Assembly: GCA_902525075.1 (NCBI GenBank) | Contig: CABZFV010000010.1 | Location: 1 to 57,567 of the forward strand | Length of the DNA: 57,567 bases | DNA from: an uncultured Prochlorococcus sp. | GTDB taxonomy: Bacteria > Cyanobacteriota > Cyanobacteriia > PCC-6307 > Cyanobiaceae | Direction: 5' to 3' | Shown here: positions 8,706 through 17,183 of the stretch, piece by piece | Layout of the letters: every line of letters starts with the position of its first letter | Numbering within the stretch: position 1 is the first letter of the stretch | Program-made: the position numbers and the translations under genes | The notes under the pieces: model-generated | The model's database searches: none | Seen by the model: the letters and a program-made list of their open reading frames with translations, nothing else | What the model was told of the DNA's origin: nothing

Positions 8706-8803
8706 ATTTGTAAGGTATAGGTATTGCAAATCCTTGATCAAATCTTGCTCAGTCTCATTATTCCAACTTCTTTAGAATAAAAAAGAAAGTCTGAGAAACT
8801 CTC
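8706..8803. repeat. Decayed boundary repeat and terminator
   Basis: This is a mutated copy of the 1611/6817 block, in which the pair reads TGATCA (8735) and TGCTCA (8746), still 11 bp apart. It is followed by a weakened terminator stem (GAAAGT/ACTCTC). The neighbouring tRNA remnant and module gene are also decayed, so this unit is an old one. Confidence 0.6.
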
Positions 8804-8826
8804 TCTAAGACTTATTCTTTTATGAG

Positions 8827-8876
8827 TCGGGGCTACAGGATTCTAACCTGCGACCTAGTGCTTACCTAGCACCCAC
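8827..8876 (-). pseudogene. tRNA-Pro(UGG) 3'-half remnant, decayed
   Basis: It matches the 3' half of tRNA-Pro with several substitutions, including in the T loop and in the anticodon loop (CTTACCTAG in place of CTCCCAAAG on the plus strand). The 5' half is absent. Confidence 0.75.
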
Positions 8877-8979
8877 TCTTTATCATTATTTAGACGAGTA
8901 TACTAATTTATCTTCAAATACTGGGAAATAATTTTTTATAAATTTAATCAATAGTTTTAACTAGCACTAATTTGTTCCT

Positions 8980-8997
8980 AGCTCTACTACTAGCTCT
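8980..8997. repeat. Paired AGCTCT repeats (12-bp phase)
   Basis: AGCTCT at 8980 and 8992, directly behind the stop of the decayed module remnant at 9002. This is the best preserved example of the pair. Confidence 0.6.
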
Positions 8998-9001
8998 ATT
9001 T

Positions 9002-9149
9002 TTTAAACAATATCGCTTATTACATATTCATATCCGTTATTTTTAAATACACGCTCATTTGAGCTTCAGATTGATAGTTTGCATATTGAATATTTCCATC
9101 AGCATGCAATAAAGATCCTAGATAAGCACTGCCAGCAAATGTTTTCTAG
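9002..9149 (-). pseudogene. Truncated, frameshifted remnant of a C-terminal-module gene
   Basis: Translated on the minus strand, the piece reads as the last ~48 residues of the shared module (SLLHADGNIQYANYQ ... GYEYVISDIV). A one-base loss in an A-run shortly before the GYEY motif breaks the frame. Everything upstream of the piece is gone. It shows that the array once held a further unit here. The rest of 9150-9298 has no gene. Confidence 0.8.
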
Positions 9150-9204
9150 CAAATCTCAGCTCTTCCTAAAGCTCCCAATCAAATTAAAAAGTAACAATAA
9201 ATAT

Positions 9205-9261
9205 TGATTTCTTAAATAGGACTGTGCCCAAATTTATCAAAATTTTTTTATTTAAGAAATC
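9205..9261. other. Perfect 13-bp inverted repeat upstream of sulfotransferase gene
   Basis: GATTTCTTAAATA (9205-9217) pairs perfectly with TATTTAAGAAATC (9249-9261) across a 31-base loop. It lies 37 bp before the start codon at 9299. It could be an operator or RNA hairpin; the function is unknown. Confidence 0.45.
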
Positions 9262-9298
9262 TTAAAGTGTAGAATGATTTAATTCCAAAATATATATT

Positions 9299-10465
9299 TT
9301 GACAAAACTATATTTACATATAGGTACAGAGAAAACTGGAACAACTCATATTCAACAATTTCTTTTGAGAAATAGAGATAAACTTTTTTTGAAAGGTTAT
9401 TACGTCCCTGACTTCTTGGGAGAATTTGCTCATACTTGGCTACCAATATTAGTTTATGAAGATAATAAAGAAGATGATCTCACAGAAAAAGAAAAAATTT
9501 ATGAGCAGGAAAATCCAAATACTTTTATTAAATTAAAGATAGAGGAACTGAAAAAAGCTGTTGAAATTTATAAAGATAAAGAATGGGTTCTTAGTTCGGA
9601 ACATCTTCATGCAAGATTAAATGGTGTGGAAATAAGAAGGCTGAAATCTCTTCTTAGTCCCTTATTTAGTGAAATTAAAATTATAGTTTATTTAAGAAAT
9701 CCTATTGAATCAGCTGTGTCATTATGGTCAACTGTTGTTAGGGCGGGAAAACCTATTAAAAGAATACCTTTACCTGGAACTGAATGGGATTATATTTGTA
9801 ACCATAAGAGGACGATTCAATTGTGGGAAGAAAATTTTCAAGAAAATATAATTCCGAGACTTTATAGTAAAAGATCATTTTTTAATGACAACTTATTGGA
9901 AGATTTCCTTTGTCAAATTGGATGCAAGCTCAATGCAAGTTATGAAATTCCAGCGAATGTTAATCAATCTATGAGTTACGCAGGGATAAGAATTCTTTCA
10001 AATATAAATGAAATTATTCCTCCTGCAAAATATGGTTGTTTTGATTCCTTTAGAGGAAATATTGAGGGGCAAATAATGGAATCTTATAAGGATTTTCCTA
10101 AATATCATCCGACAGAAAAAGAAGTATACAATTATGAAAAATATTATGAAGATTCAAATAAATGGATAAAAAATAAATATTTCCCAGATGTTGAATGTTT
10201 ATGGGAAAATAATCAGAAAATATTAGAAAACGAAGATCAGAAATTGTTAATTGATAAAGAAATAAATGCGACTTCTAAATTGATTTCAAATTTATTTAAT
10301 GAAAATTATAAGAAAAGTTCAAAAATTGATGATCTAGAAAAACAAGTCAAGTTCCTTCAGAATAAAATAAGAAATCATGAGAACAGTACCATTTGGAGGT
10401 TTACTAAACCGCTAAGAAAAATAGCAGACTTTGTTAAAGGTTTTATATGGTTAAATAAAAGATAA
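9299..10465 (+). CDS. Sulfotransferase-like protein
   Basis: The 388-residue protein begins at a TTG giving MTKLYLHIGTEKTGTTHIQ. The GTEKTGTTHIQ segment is the 5'-phosphosulfate-binding loop of PAPS-dependent sulfotransferases, and IVYLRNPIESAVSLW (~residues 132-146) fits the 3'-phosphate-binding strand. A short coiled coil near residues 345-365 precedes WRFTKPLRKI, a tail often found on cell-surface glycosyl- and sulfotransferases. It probably sulfates exported glycan. It lies on the plus strand inside the array, where other units have no such cargo, so it may be cargo of its own unit. Confidence 0.75.
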   Translation: MTKLYLHIGTEKTGTTHIQQFLLRNRDKLFLKGYYVPDFLGEFAHTWLPILVYEDNKEDDLTEKEKIYEQENPNTFIKLKIEELKKAVEIYKDKEWVLSSEHLHARLNGVEIRRLKSLLSPLFSEIKIIVYLRNPIESAVSLWSTVVRAGKPIKRIPLPGTEWDYICNHKRTIQLWEENFQENIIPRLYSKRSFFNDNLLEDFLCQIGCKLNASYEIPANVNQSMSYAGIRILSNINEIIPPAKYGCFDSFRGNIEGQIMESYKDFPKYHPTEKEVYNYEKYYEDSNKWIKNKYFPDVECLWENNQKILENEDQKLLIDKEINATSKLISNLFNENYKKSSKIDDLEKQVKFLQNKIRNHENSTIWRFTKPLRKIADFVKGFIWLNKR

Positions 10466-10850
10466 TTTGAATGATATTTAAATTAAAAAATTATTTCTAA
10501 TTAAAATTTTTGAAAAATTACTTTTCAAAATGTTTGAGCAACTTAACGCGCATTTATCATTCCTCTTTAATGTGAAATTTCAAAAAATAAAAAAAAAAAA
10601 ATTTGGAGAACTCTCTTGTATGACTTAGTTTTTAAATGTTCGGGGCGATAGGATACGAACCTGCGACCTAGTGTTTCCAAAGCACCCAGTACGCAATTTG
10701 CGACAGCCCCCATGAGAAACAATTGAGTCTATAGCTTTTGAGTTGGTACTACTAGGATTTATATGAGTCTTAAAACGACCCAAAATATTGCATAGATATG
10801 CATTTAATCGCTAATTTACAACCTAGTGCTTTCCAATTAAAATACTTTGA
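10466..10850. other. Array boundary without gene
   Basis: This interval has no coding sequence I can support. It contains a decayed terminator half (GAACTCTC) near 10610, the degenerate tRNA-Pro copy at 10640 and a right flank homologous to 4172-4235. One CGCTAA-like motif near 10809 seems to be the remains of the paired repeat. Confidence 0.6.
10640..10711 (-). pseudogene. Degenerate full-length tRNA-Pro(UGG) copy
   Basis: Similar to the copy at 4101, with the same eroded 5' half (GCGACAGCCCC) and additional point changes in the T arm and anticodon region. Not expected to be functional. Confidence 0.75.
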
Positions 10851-13577
10851 TTAAATAATATCGCTAAAAACTGATTCATATCCATTGCTGGTCAAATAAT
10901 AACTCATTTGTTCTTTACTTTGATAATTAGCATATTGGATATTTCCATCAGCATGCATTAAAGCTCTTAAATATGCAGTTCCATCATTTGTCTTCCAATA
11001 AACTTCCTGGAAACCATCACCGTCATAATCACCAGCAGTTTTTGCAATAAGATTATCAATTTTTAAATCATTCTGGAATCTACGCTGACTATCATGTGGC
11101 CCAAATTGTTCCACCTCTCCAGAAGTAACAAGTGGATCCATATAAATTCCTACAACTCTTGTTGTGCCATCCTTTCCATAATCAGAATAGTCAGTTAAGC
11201 CTGTTGTTGAAATAACAGATGCAGTAACCCAACGTCCTGACTCTTTATTTGTATAGATAGCTTCTTTTGTTCCATCTTTATTTACGTCTAATAATCCCTG
11301 ATATTTATAAGAGGTTTTAGTTTCATCAGAAACACTGCCAGTATTTGCATGTAAATTCCCGTCATAATCTCTTATATTTTCAAGAATATATTCTTGTCCA
11401 ACAGTTAAAAGTTCAGTAATTGTATTGAGTTGACTATTAATTTCTACAATCTGTTCTGTTAATGCTGAATCTCTTATCAAAATTGATTTGGTTAATCCAA
11501 TTTGTGAACTTAAAGAATTATCAGAAAATAATTTAATGTCAAAAGTTTCATAACCCTCTATCACTCCATCATTAGCCAGTAGATGTTCGAAACTAAAAGA
11601 ACCATCACTTCCTACAGTCCCCTCTCCATATAGTGATCCCGATGCAAAGTCTGCAGGATTTACATTCGCACCACTTACAGACCAATATAGTTTTGTCCCG
11701 ACCGAGACGTTACTAGTTTGTGCGGTTGTAGTAAGCTTATAACCCTCTTGAGGTAAATTAAAACTTAAATATAAAGAATATGTTCTTATTGGGATATCAA
11801 TAGTTGAAGCTATAACTGACTCAGAGAAACCATGATCATCAGTGTATGAAAGAATAGTTCTTACTTTTTTGCCTTCTTCTAAAGATGTAAGAGTATAAGT
11901 TGAATCTGCTCCAATTTGACTCCAGGAAGTCCCATCAGAAGATGATTGCCAAATATAAGATAAAGAACCAGTTCCATCAGGATCAGCTTTTGATTCTGTG
12001 ATACTTAATAATTGTCCTACTTGAGCAGTCCCTGATATTGCAAAGATCGCATCTCCATCATCTATTAAATCAACAGAAGTTGTTGTAACAGATTCTGAGA
12101 ATCCCTGATCATCAGTGTATGAAAGAATAGTTCTTACTTTTTTGCCAAGTTCTGAAGATGTAAGAGTATAGGTTGAATCTGTTCCAATTTGAGTCCAGGA
12201 AGTTTCATCAGAAGATGACTGCCAAACATAAGATAAGGTGCCAGTTCCATCAGGATCAGCTGTTGATTCTGTGATACTTAATAATTCCCCAATTTTAGAG
12301 GCTCCTGATATAACAAAAACTGCATCTCCATCATCAAAATAGGTTCCCTTTAGATATTCTGATCTTAAATTTGATTCGTCAGAGTTATCGTATAGGATGG
12401 CATTAATTCTTAAGGAAATTCCCTCAATTTCCGAGGTTGATAAAGTTAAAGAATTAGAATTGATATCAAGAGATTTAAAAGTTGTCCAAGAATCATTTTC
12501 AAACTTTTCTAGTTTAATTAAAGGATTAAAATCATTTAATTGAGATAAATTATCAAAATTCAACTCTACGTTGCCAGATGAATAATCTTTAATCTGTAAA
12601 AAGGGTATTTCGAAAGAATATGTTGTTGGTCTATGAATTGCTGGATCTGAGGAATCTCTACTATATCCAAAGGCAAAAATCTTATCATCATTTTTTAAGT
12701 AACCATTGGCGGATATAAATCCATCAGCTAGTTCATAAGATTGAGGGAAGAGCCTCCTTATTTCTGCATCATTGTTGCTGTCAGTTTGAGATAAATTATG
12801 AATGATTTCATTAGAGTTATTATCTTTGGCAAGATCATAAAAATTTTTATTTCCAATAGCGGATGATTTTATCTCTCCATCTGCATTATCTAAAACTAAT
12901 AAAAAATTTCTTCTGTCTTCTGAATAATTAAAATCTAAAAAACCCCCATTTGTTTCCCCAAAAACTAATAAATCTCCATTATCGTTAAAGCTCAATTTTT
13001 TAGGAATCTCACCACGAGAACCACCATAAACTTTAGTCCATAATGTATCTCCTTCACTTGAGAGTTTAATTAAGCAAATATCTCCCCATAAATCATAACC
13101 ACCGTTATAAGTTTCCCCATTAATAGATTTATAAGTTTTCAATGCTACGTAAATGTTCCCATTTTGATCACTTTCAATATCTACGATCCCCTGTTGAAGT
13201 GAATTGCCGATATCAAATTCGATTTTCCATTCACTATTGAGAGAATTATCCAAAGATTCAATAGAGGCTTTGCCCATTCCTCGGTAATCTCTTGCAAATA
13301 TATATTTATTTGTAGATGTGATATCCAGAGACTGTATTATTCCTTCATTCCCGTTAGCATCGCCAGAAGTTAATGATATTCCTTCTCCAGCAGCACCATT
13401 ATCTTTATTAATAACAAATAAGTTTTGATCAATAGCATATGCGAATTGACCATCATTACCAAGATATGAATTACCGACGATATAATTTATATTTCCGTTA
13501 GCATCAAGAGCAAATGAATCTTGACCATAGTCGTAGGTAACATCAATATTCGGGTTGATATATTGCCAATTACTCAT
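10851..13577 (-). CDS. Largest array protein: propeller-like N-terminus, Ig-like repeats, Calx-beta-like domain, C-terminal module
   Basis: I start it at the ATG at 13577 (908 residues) rather than the in-frame TTG just before it. Residues 1-410 contain recurring segments of the DANGNI..., DQNGNIYVALKT... and FNDNGDLLVFGET kind, typical of beta-propeller/SBBP-like repeats. Residues ~420-600 are two Ig-like repeats, ~605-705 a Calx-beta-like domain, and ~735-908 the conserved C-terminal module. The middle and end are closely related to the protein at 1940, whereas the N-terminus is unrelated. This pattern suggests exchange of N-terminal domains on a common secretion scaffold. No signal peptide. 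Confidence 0.85.
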   Translation of the reverse strand: MSNWQYINPNIDVTYDYGQDSFALDANGNINYIVGNSYLGNDGQFAYAIDQNLFVINKDNGAAGEGISLTSGDANGNEGIIQSLDITSTNKYIFARDYRGMGKASIESLDNSLNSEWKIEFDIGNSLQQGIVDIESDQNGNIYVALKTYKSINGETYNGGYDLWGDICLIKLSSEGDTLWTKVYGGSRGEIPKKLSFNDNGDLLVFGETNGGFLDFNYSEDRRNFLLVLDNADGEIKSSAIGNKNFYDLAKDNNSNEIIHNLSQTDSNNDAEIRRLFPQSYELADGFISANGYLKNDDKIFAFGYSRDSSDPAIHRPTTYSFEIPFLQIKDYSSGNVELNFDNLSQLNDFNPLIKLEKFENDSWTTFKSLDINSNSLTLSTSEIEGISLRINAILYDNSDESNLRSEYLKGTYFDDGDAVFVISGASKIGELLSITESTADPDGTGTLSYVWQSSSDETSWTQIGTDSTYTLTSSELGKKVRTILSYTDDQGFSESVTTTSVDLIDDGDAIFAISGTAQVGQLLSITESKADPDGTGSLSYIWQSSSDGTSWSQIGADSTYTLTSLEEGKKVRTILSYTDDHGFSESVIASTIDIPIRTYSLYLSFNLPQEGYKLTTTAQTSNVSVGTKLYWSVSGANVNPADFASGSLYGEGTVGSDGSFSFEHLLANDGVIEGYETFDIKLFSDNSLSSQIGLTKSILIRDSALTEQIVEINSQLNTITELLTVGQEYILENIRDYDGNLHANTGSVSDETKTSYKYQGLLDVNKDGTKEAIYTNKESGRWVTASVISTTGLTDYSDYGKDGTTRVVGIYMDPLVTSGEVEQFGPHDSQRRFQNDLKIDNLIAKTAGDYDGDGFQEVYWKTNDGTAYLRALMHADGNIQYANYQSKEQMSYYLTSNGYESVFSDII

Positions 13578-13755
13578 CAACCTTGAGGATATTAATTACA
13601 AACATTATACATTTCAATGTTTTTATTCTGACTGAATTTTGCTTTAGCAATAAAATCTCAATTAGTTTTTCTTTTTCAAAAAAATCCTTTATCTTAAGAT
13701 TATTTGTTCTGAATTTTGTGTTAATTATAATTAGATATTTAGGATCATCTCTAAA

Positions 13756-14121
13756 ATGAAAAACACTATTACTATTTCTTTGATTGCAGGCATCATAGGG
13801 CTTGCGATTGGTTATAAAGTTCCAAAAGACAATAATGTTGGTTATGTAATGATTTCTGGCAGGATTACAAATCCAGAACAAGCAGGTAAATACTTTGCAG
13901 CAGTAAATGATGTAGTTGTTAAAGGTTGCGGAGCGAAGACATTAACAGTTGATTATGAAACAGATGTAAGAGAAGGATATGACGGACCGTTTACTGTACT
14001 CGCACAATTCCCAAGCAAAAAATCAGCACAAAATTGTTATGAAGGAGATTATCAAGAAATTATTCCTTTAAGGAAAGGAGCAATTGATATGAATTTTAGA
14101 ATAGTTGAAAGGAACAGATAA
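13756..14121 (+). CDS. DUF1330-family small protein, copy 2
   Basis: The 121 residues are nearly identical to those at 6434, differing at a handful of positions mainly in the N-terminal hydrophobic segment. It is divergent from the module gene at 10851 and followed by a boundary repeat and tRNA remnant, exactly like copy 1. Constant presence at this position in two units suggests it belongs to the unit rather than being random cargo. Function unknown. Confidence 0.85.
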   Translation: MKNTITISLIAGIIGLAIGYKVPKDNNVGYVMISGRITNPEQAGKYFAAVNDVVVKGCGAKTLTVDYETDVREGYDGPFTVLAQFPSKKSAQNCYEGDYQEIIPLRKGAIDMNFRIVERNR

Positions 14122-14154
14122 AAAATTTAAATCTAATAAATTAAGTGATTAAGG

Positions 14155-14253
14155 CTGAAAGGTTATGCAAGGTATAGCAAATAATCGCTATATAATCGCT
14201 AAGTCTTATTTTTCTTATAGTTGGCAATAAAAAAGAGAGTCTAGGAAACTCTC
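14155..14253. repeat. Boundary repeat and terminator
   Basis: The paired motif is mutated here: CGCTAT at 14186 and CGCTAA at 14197, still 11 bp apart, preceded by TGCAAGGTATAGCAA. A terminator stem GAGAGT (14235)/ACTCTC (14248) with a T-run on the minus strand follows. Confidence 0.65.
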
Positions 14254-14277
14254 TTGTATAACTTGCTTTTTAAATGT

Positions 14278-14324
14278 TCGGGGCGACAGGATTCGAACCT
14301 GCTACCTAGTGCTCCCAAAGCACT
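14278..14324 (-). pseudogene. tRNA-Pro(UGG) 3'-half remnant
   Basis: It matches the tRNA-Pro 3' half with one visible change (GCTACC for GCGACC on the plus strand). It ends at AAAGCAC|TAG, the same breakpoint as the remnant at 1746. It is the last remnant before the secretion gene block. Confidence 0.82.
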
Positions 14325-14480
14325 AGCAAGATTGAAGCTATAACTGAGACTTATCTTGCTATCAGGACTTTTAGAGAAATAAGTGTGGTCTGATTTGGAC
14401 TATCAAATTTTGATTTGCGTGAGATTTAATTTGATATTAGATTTAAAATTGGAAGGATAAAACTATCTTTTTATGGAAAA

Positions 14481-14740
14481 GTGATTTATCATTTGCACCT
14501 TTGATTGCTCTTTTCAATATTATGAAGAGACTGTTGATCAATGGGTAAAAGAACAAGGAGATGGAATTGTACTTGATTATGATTTAGTAAAAATTAATGA
14601 TCACAAGTCTCATTCCTTCTATACAGTTTCAAGTTTGGAAGAGTTCGAAAAGATGTTAGATACAGAATGAATGGGCTAGGGAATGGGACAAAGCTTATAA
14701 CTGCAAAGATATAATTTATAAACTTGAGATAGTTGAATGA
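14481..14740 (+). pseudogene. Small gene broken by two frameshifts
   Basis: From a GTG at 14481 the frame reads MIYHLHL and stops. One frame over, it continues DCSFQYYEETVDQWVKEQGD ... FEKMLDTE and stops at GAATGA. A further frame change, explained by a 4-base AATG duplication there, restores EWAREWDKAYNCKDIIYKLE to a TGA at 14740. The reconstructed product would be ~85 residues. I do not recognise the family. Confidence 0.6.
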
Positions 14741-14880
14741 CTAATAAATGGAATGACAAATCTTGGCAAAAAGATTTCTTGAACATGAAGTCGCATCCAC
14801 CTTCAGATGCAAAACTCCTAATGGGAGGTGTAAAAGGATTGAAAGATGCTTGGCGTTTAGGTGTTCTGCACGTTGAATAA
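14737..14880 (+). CDS. Small hypothetical protein, possibly shortened by a nonsense change
   Basis: The 47 codons begin MTNKWNDKSWQKDFLNMK and end at TAA. The ATG overlaps the TGA of the preceding broken gene as ATGA, so the two were once translationally coupled. After the TAA the frame stays open for a basic, helical tail (ERLKKKHIQQNQES) up to 14925, which could mean that the stop is recent. No recognised domain. Confidence 0.5.
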   Translation: MTNKWNDKSWQKDFLNMKSHPPSDAKLLMGGVKGLKDAWRLGVLHVE

Positions 14881-14882
14881 GA

Positions 14883-14981
14883 AAGACTGAAGAAAAAACA
14901 TATACAACAAAATCAAGAGTCTTAAGGTTCGTAGAAGATCCTGTTGGATATAAAATAGAGTTAATAGAAAGAGACTTATGA
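14883..14981 (+). pseudogene. 3' remnant of a glyoxalase I-like gene
   Basis: The frame ends RFVEDPVGYKIELIERDL-stop, which is the typical C-terminal strand of lactoylglutathione lyase (usually FVEDPDGYKIELI). The upstream four-fifths of the gene is absent. Its TGA overlaps the ATG of the next small gene. It looks like a fragment of core genome left at an insertion or deletion junction. Confidence 0.6.
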
Positions 14982-15127
14982 AAGAGTTAGAAGAAAATAC
15001 TATTGAACAAATAAGAACTCTTCTTAATTATTTAGAGCAAACAGATCTATTGAAAAACAAAGATATTCTTAGGTGTTTAGATGTAGTAGCAAGAGAGTAT
15101 GGAGGAGAAGTGGTTGATAAAAATTAA
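14978..15127 (+). CDS. Small hypothetical protein
   Basis: The 49-residue frame MKELEENTIEQIRTLLNYLE ... GGEVVDKN is acidic and probably all-helical. It overlaps the preceding glyoxalase remnant by ATGA and is directly followed (no gap) by the gene at 15128. This tight packing supports it as a real gene. Family not recognised. Confidence 0.6.
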   Translation: MKELEENTIEQIRTLLNYLEQTDLLKNKDILRCLDVVAREYGGEVVDKN

Positions 15128-15322
15128 ATGTCAAACCCAGATCAAAAAACAATATTGCTAGAACAAGCTTATGACGAACTTAAGGCAATTTGCGCCAAGT
15201 TCCAAGATGAATCTGGTGCTACAGATATGGAAGTAAAAACCCTACTAAGAGAACTTGAAAGGGTTTTTGAAAAAGATATTGATGTGCAATATTTACACAT
15301 AATTGGCTCTGTGAATCATTAA
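15128..15322 (+). CDS. Small hypothetical protein
   Basis: 64 residues, predicted helical (ILLEQAYDELKAICAKFQ), without membrane segment or known motif. It starts right after the stop of the previous small gene, suggesting a common mRNA. It ends the right side of the tRNA array. Confidence 0.65.
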   Translation: MSNPDQKTILLEQAYDELKAICAKFQDESGATDMEVKTLLRELERVFEKDIDVQYLHIIGSVNH

Positions 15323-15588
15323 TTAATCTGATTTTTTATTTTAATAATTATTATTATAATAATGCGAATTTTTAACTACATAATTTATAAGCTTCAGCTC
15401 TTATTATCTTATTTAATTTTTTTTCACTCAAATTTCTCATATCAAACTTCTTTGAAGAAAGAAATTGCTCGCTTTTTATTTCAATGCAATTTTCCTTTCT
15501 AATTAACTCTTTAATTGAATATGTAGAAATAGAAAAAAACTACTTACATAAATTGTAAATAGAAATAAAAAATAATTATTTTTCAAGA
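15323..15588. other. Intergenic stretch with possible gene fragment on minus strand
   Basis: On the minus strand about 55 codons are open from ~15539 to a stop at 15372, with protein-like text (IKELIRKENCIEIKSEQF ... RAEAYKLCS). A normal start codon at a sensible place is missing. It may be the 3' remnant of a gene downstream of the parvulin-like gene. Otherwise nothing is seen. Confidence 0.3.
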
Positions 15589-16305
15589 TCAATTTAAAAG
15601 TGTATTTAGTTCATTAATATAGCAATTTATAATTTCACGCTCTATCTCCTCATCAAGTAACTTACTTTTTAAATTCATCACTGTATTTTTATCTAATTTG
15701 GATTCTTTGTATTCATCTAATCTGCAAATTATCCATTCATTATTATATTTAAAAGGTTTATTTATAATATTAATATTATTTTTGCTAAGTTTTGGCCTCA
15801 TTAGATTATTAACCCTCTCAATTGGTAATGGTCCAATTACTCCATTAGTTTTTTTCTCAATTCCTGTGGAATATTTTTTCGCTAGTTCATTAAAATCCTC
15901 ATTGTCATCTTTGATTTTTAAATACAATTCCATAGCCAATCCGTATTCTTTTACTCGAATCATGCTGTATTTAACCATATCCAATTTTTCTTTATTTGAA
16001 AGGTATTCCTTGCCAATAAATTCATCATATTTGTCTTCGCAATATTTCTGGACTTTTTTGTTCAAATTCATTCTGTAAAGTAAATTTTCTTTACTTAATA
16101 AATTCTTTTTTCTATGCTCTTCAATTAACAATTCGTCTTTAAGAGAAAAAAATTTTATGTAGTGATCTCTAGCTTCTGCTTTTTCAACTTCACTTAGATT
16201 TATATCTTTTATTTTGTTTTCAAGAACTTTTGATTTTAAAAAATCTGTTAATAATCCATATTTTGATAACTGCTCGAGTACTCTATATTCCATTTTTAAC
16301 ATCAA
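15589..16305 (-). CDS. Parvulin/PpiC-like peptidyl-prolyl isomerase-type protein
   Basis: 238 residues, no clear signal peptide. Around residues 130-200 the pattern FNELAKKYSTGIEKKTNGVIGPLPIERV ... GPF/KPFKYNNEWIICRLDEY resembles the rotamase core of parvulins (LA..YS.G...GG.LG....G.....P...P). The rest is helical, like SurA/PpiC chaperone arms. Parvulin-like genes are known to accompany cyanobacterial type I secretion genes; here it lies ~3 kb from the ABC/HlyD pair. Probably a folding or export helper; catalytic activity is uncertain. Confidence 0.6.
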   Translation of the reverse strand: MMLKMEYRVLEQLSKYGLLTDFLKSKVLENKIKDINLSEVEKAEARDHYIKFFSLKDELLIEEHRKKNLLSKENLLYRMNLNKKVQKYCEDKYDEFIGKEYLSNKEKLDMVKYSMIRVKEYGLAMELYLKIKDDNEDFNELAKKYSTGIEKKTNGVIGPLPIERVNNLMRPKLSKNNINIINKPFKYNNEWIICRLDEYKESKLDKNTVMNLKSKLLDEEIEREIINCYINELNTLLN

Positions 16306-16421
16306 ATAAACTACTCAGAAATAATGATATTATATATTGACTTCGGCAATTAATTAAGTTAATTTCTTATACGTATCTTATAAGACATTGCAATTTTAAT
16401 ATATATCAAATATTCATATAG

Positions 16422-17183
16422 ATGACTAAGAAACAAAACGAAATCATATTGGAATTAAGATCAGCTTCATTAGATATTCCTCTATTTCATAGTGCTAATA
16501 GAACTTTAAAATCATCTTTTATAAATTCTTTAACAGGAGGAAAATTTAAAAAAATTAAGAATATTACGTATGTAAATGCATTAAATAATCTAAATATAAA
16601 ATTTTTAGAAGGTGAGAGAGTCGGACTTATTGGCCATAATGGAGCTGGAAAAACAACTTTCTTAAGATTAATATCTGGCATATATAACTTGACTAAGGGA
16701 ACAATAAAAAGAAGAACAAAAATATATCCAATGATTCACAAGAGTTTATTAACTAGCGAAGAATTAAGCGGAATTAAAGCAATGAAGGCGCATTACCTTT
16801 TAATAAATCAAAATCTAAAGGGGTTTGATGATTTTTGTGGTAATGTAGTCAATTTTTCTGGATTGGGGGAATATATATATTTACCTTTGAAAACATATAG
16901 TCAAGGAATGCTTTCTAGATTACAATTTGCAATTCTTACTGGGTGTTCACATGAGTGCTTAGCTTTAGATGAAGGCTTTGCTACTGGTGATATAGATTTT
17001 CAGAAGAAAGCATTTAATAGATTGACCGAATTTATATCTAATTCAGGAACATTATTTTTAGCTTCTCATTCTAATGAATTACTTTTGAGGTTTTGCAAAA
17101 GAGGTTTAGTTTTTGAAAAGGGCACAATTGTGTTTGATGGCCCTATTGAAAAAGCTCTAAACTTTTATGAAGAAAAAATATGA
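16422..17183 (+). CDS. Polysaccharide ABC exporter, ATP-binding subunit (Wzt/KpsT type)
   Basis: 253 residues. Walker A is GHNGAGKTT, the signature is YSQGMLSRL and Walker B is LALDEGFATGD, which is the pattern of O-antigen/teichoic-acid exporters of the ABC-2 class. There is no C-terminal carbohydrate-binding extension. The permease gene follows with a 4-base ATGA overlap. It should drive export of a lipid-linked or polymerised glycan across the inner membrane. Confidence 0.88.
   Translation: MTKKQNEIILELRSASLDIPLFHSANRTLKSSFINSLTGGKFKKIKNITYVNALNNLNIKFLEGERVGLIGHNGAGKTTFLRLISGIYNLTKGTIKRRTKIYPMIHKSLLTSEELSGIKAMKAHYLLINQNLKGFDDFCGNVVNFSGLGEYIYLPLKTYSQGMLSRLQFAILTGCSHECLALDEGFATGDIDFQKKAFNRLTEFISNSGTLFLASHSNELLLRFCKRGLVFEKGTIVFDGPIEKALNFYEEKI

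Noticed and set aside
13570..13881. 103-codon minus-strand frame
   Set aside because: It overlaps the start of the module gene and the DUF1330 gene antisense; the DUF1330 protein is duplicated and clearly the real product.
1654..14202. Regular repeats at the boundaries as a CRISPR array
   Set aside because: The repeats are 6-8 bp pairs kilobases apart with no regular spacers and no cas genes.
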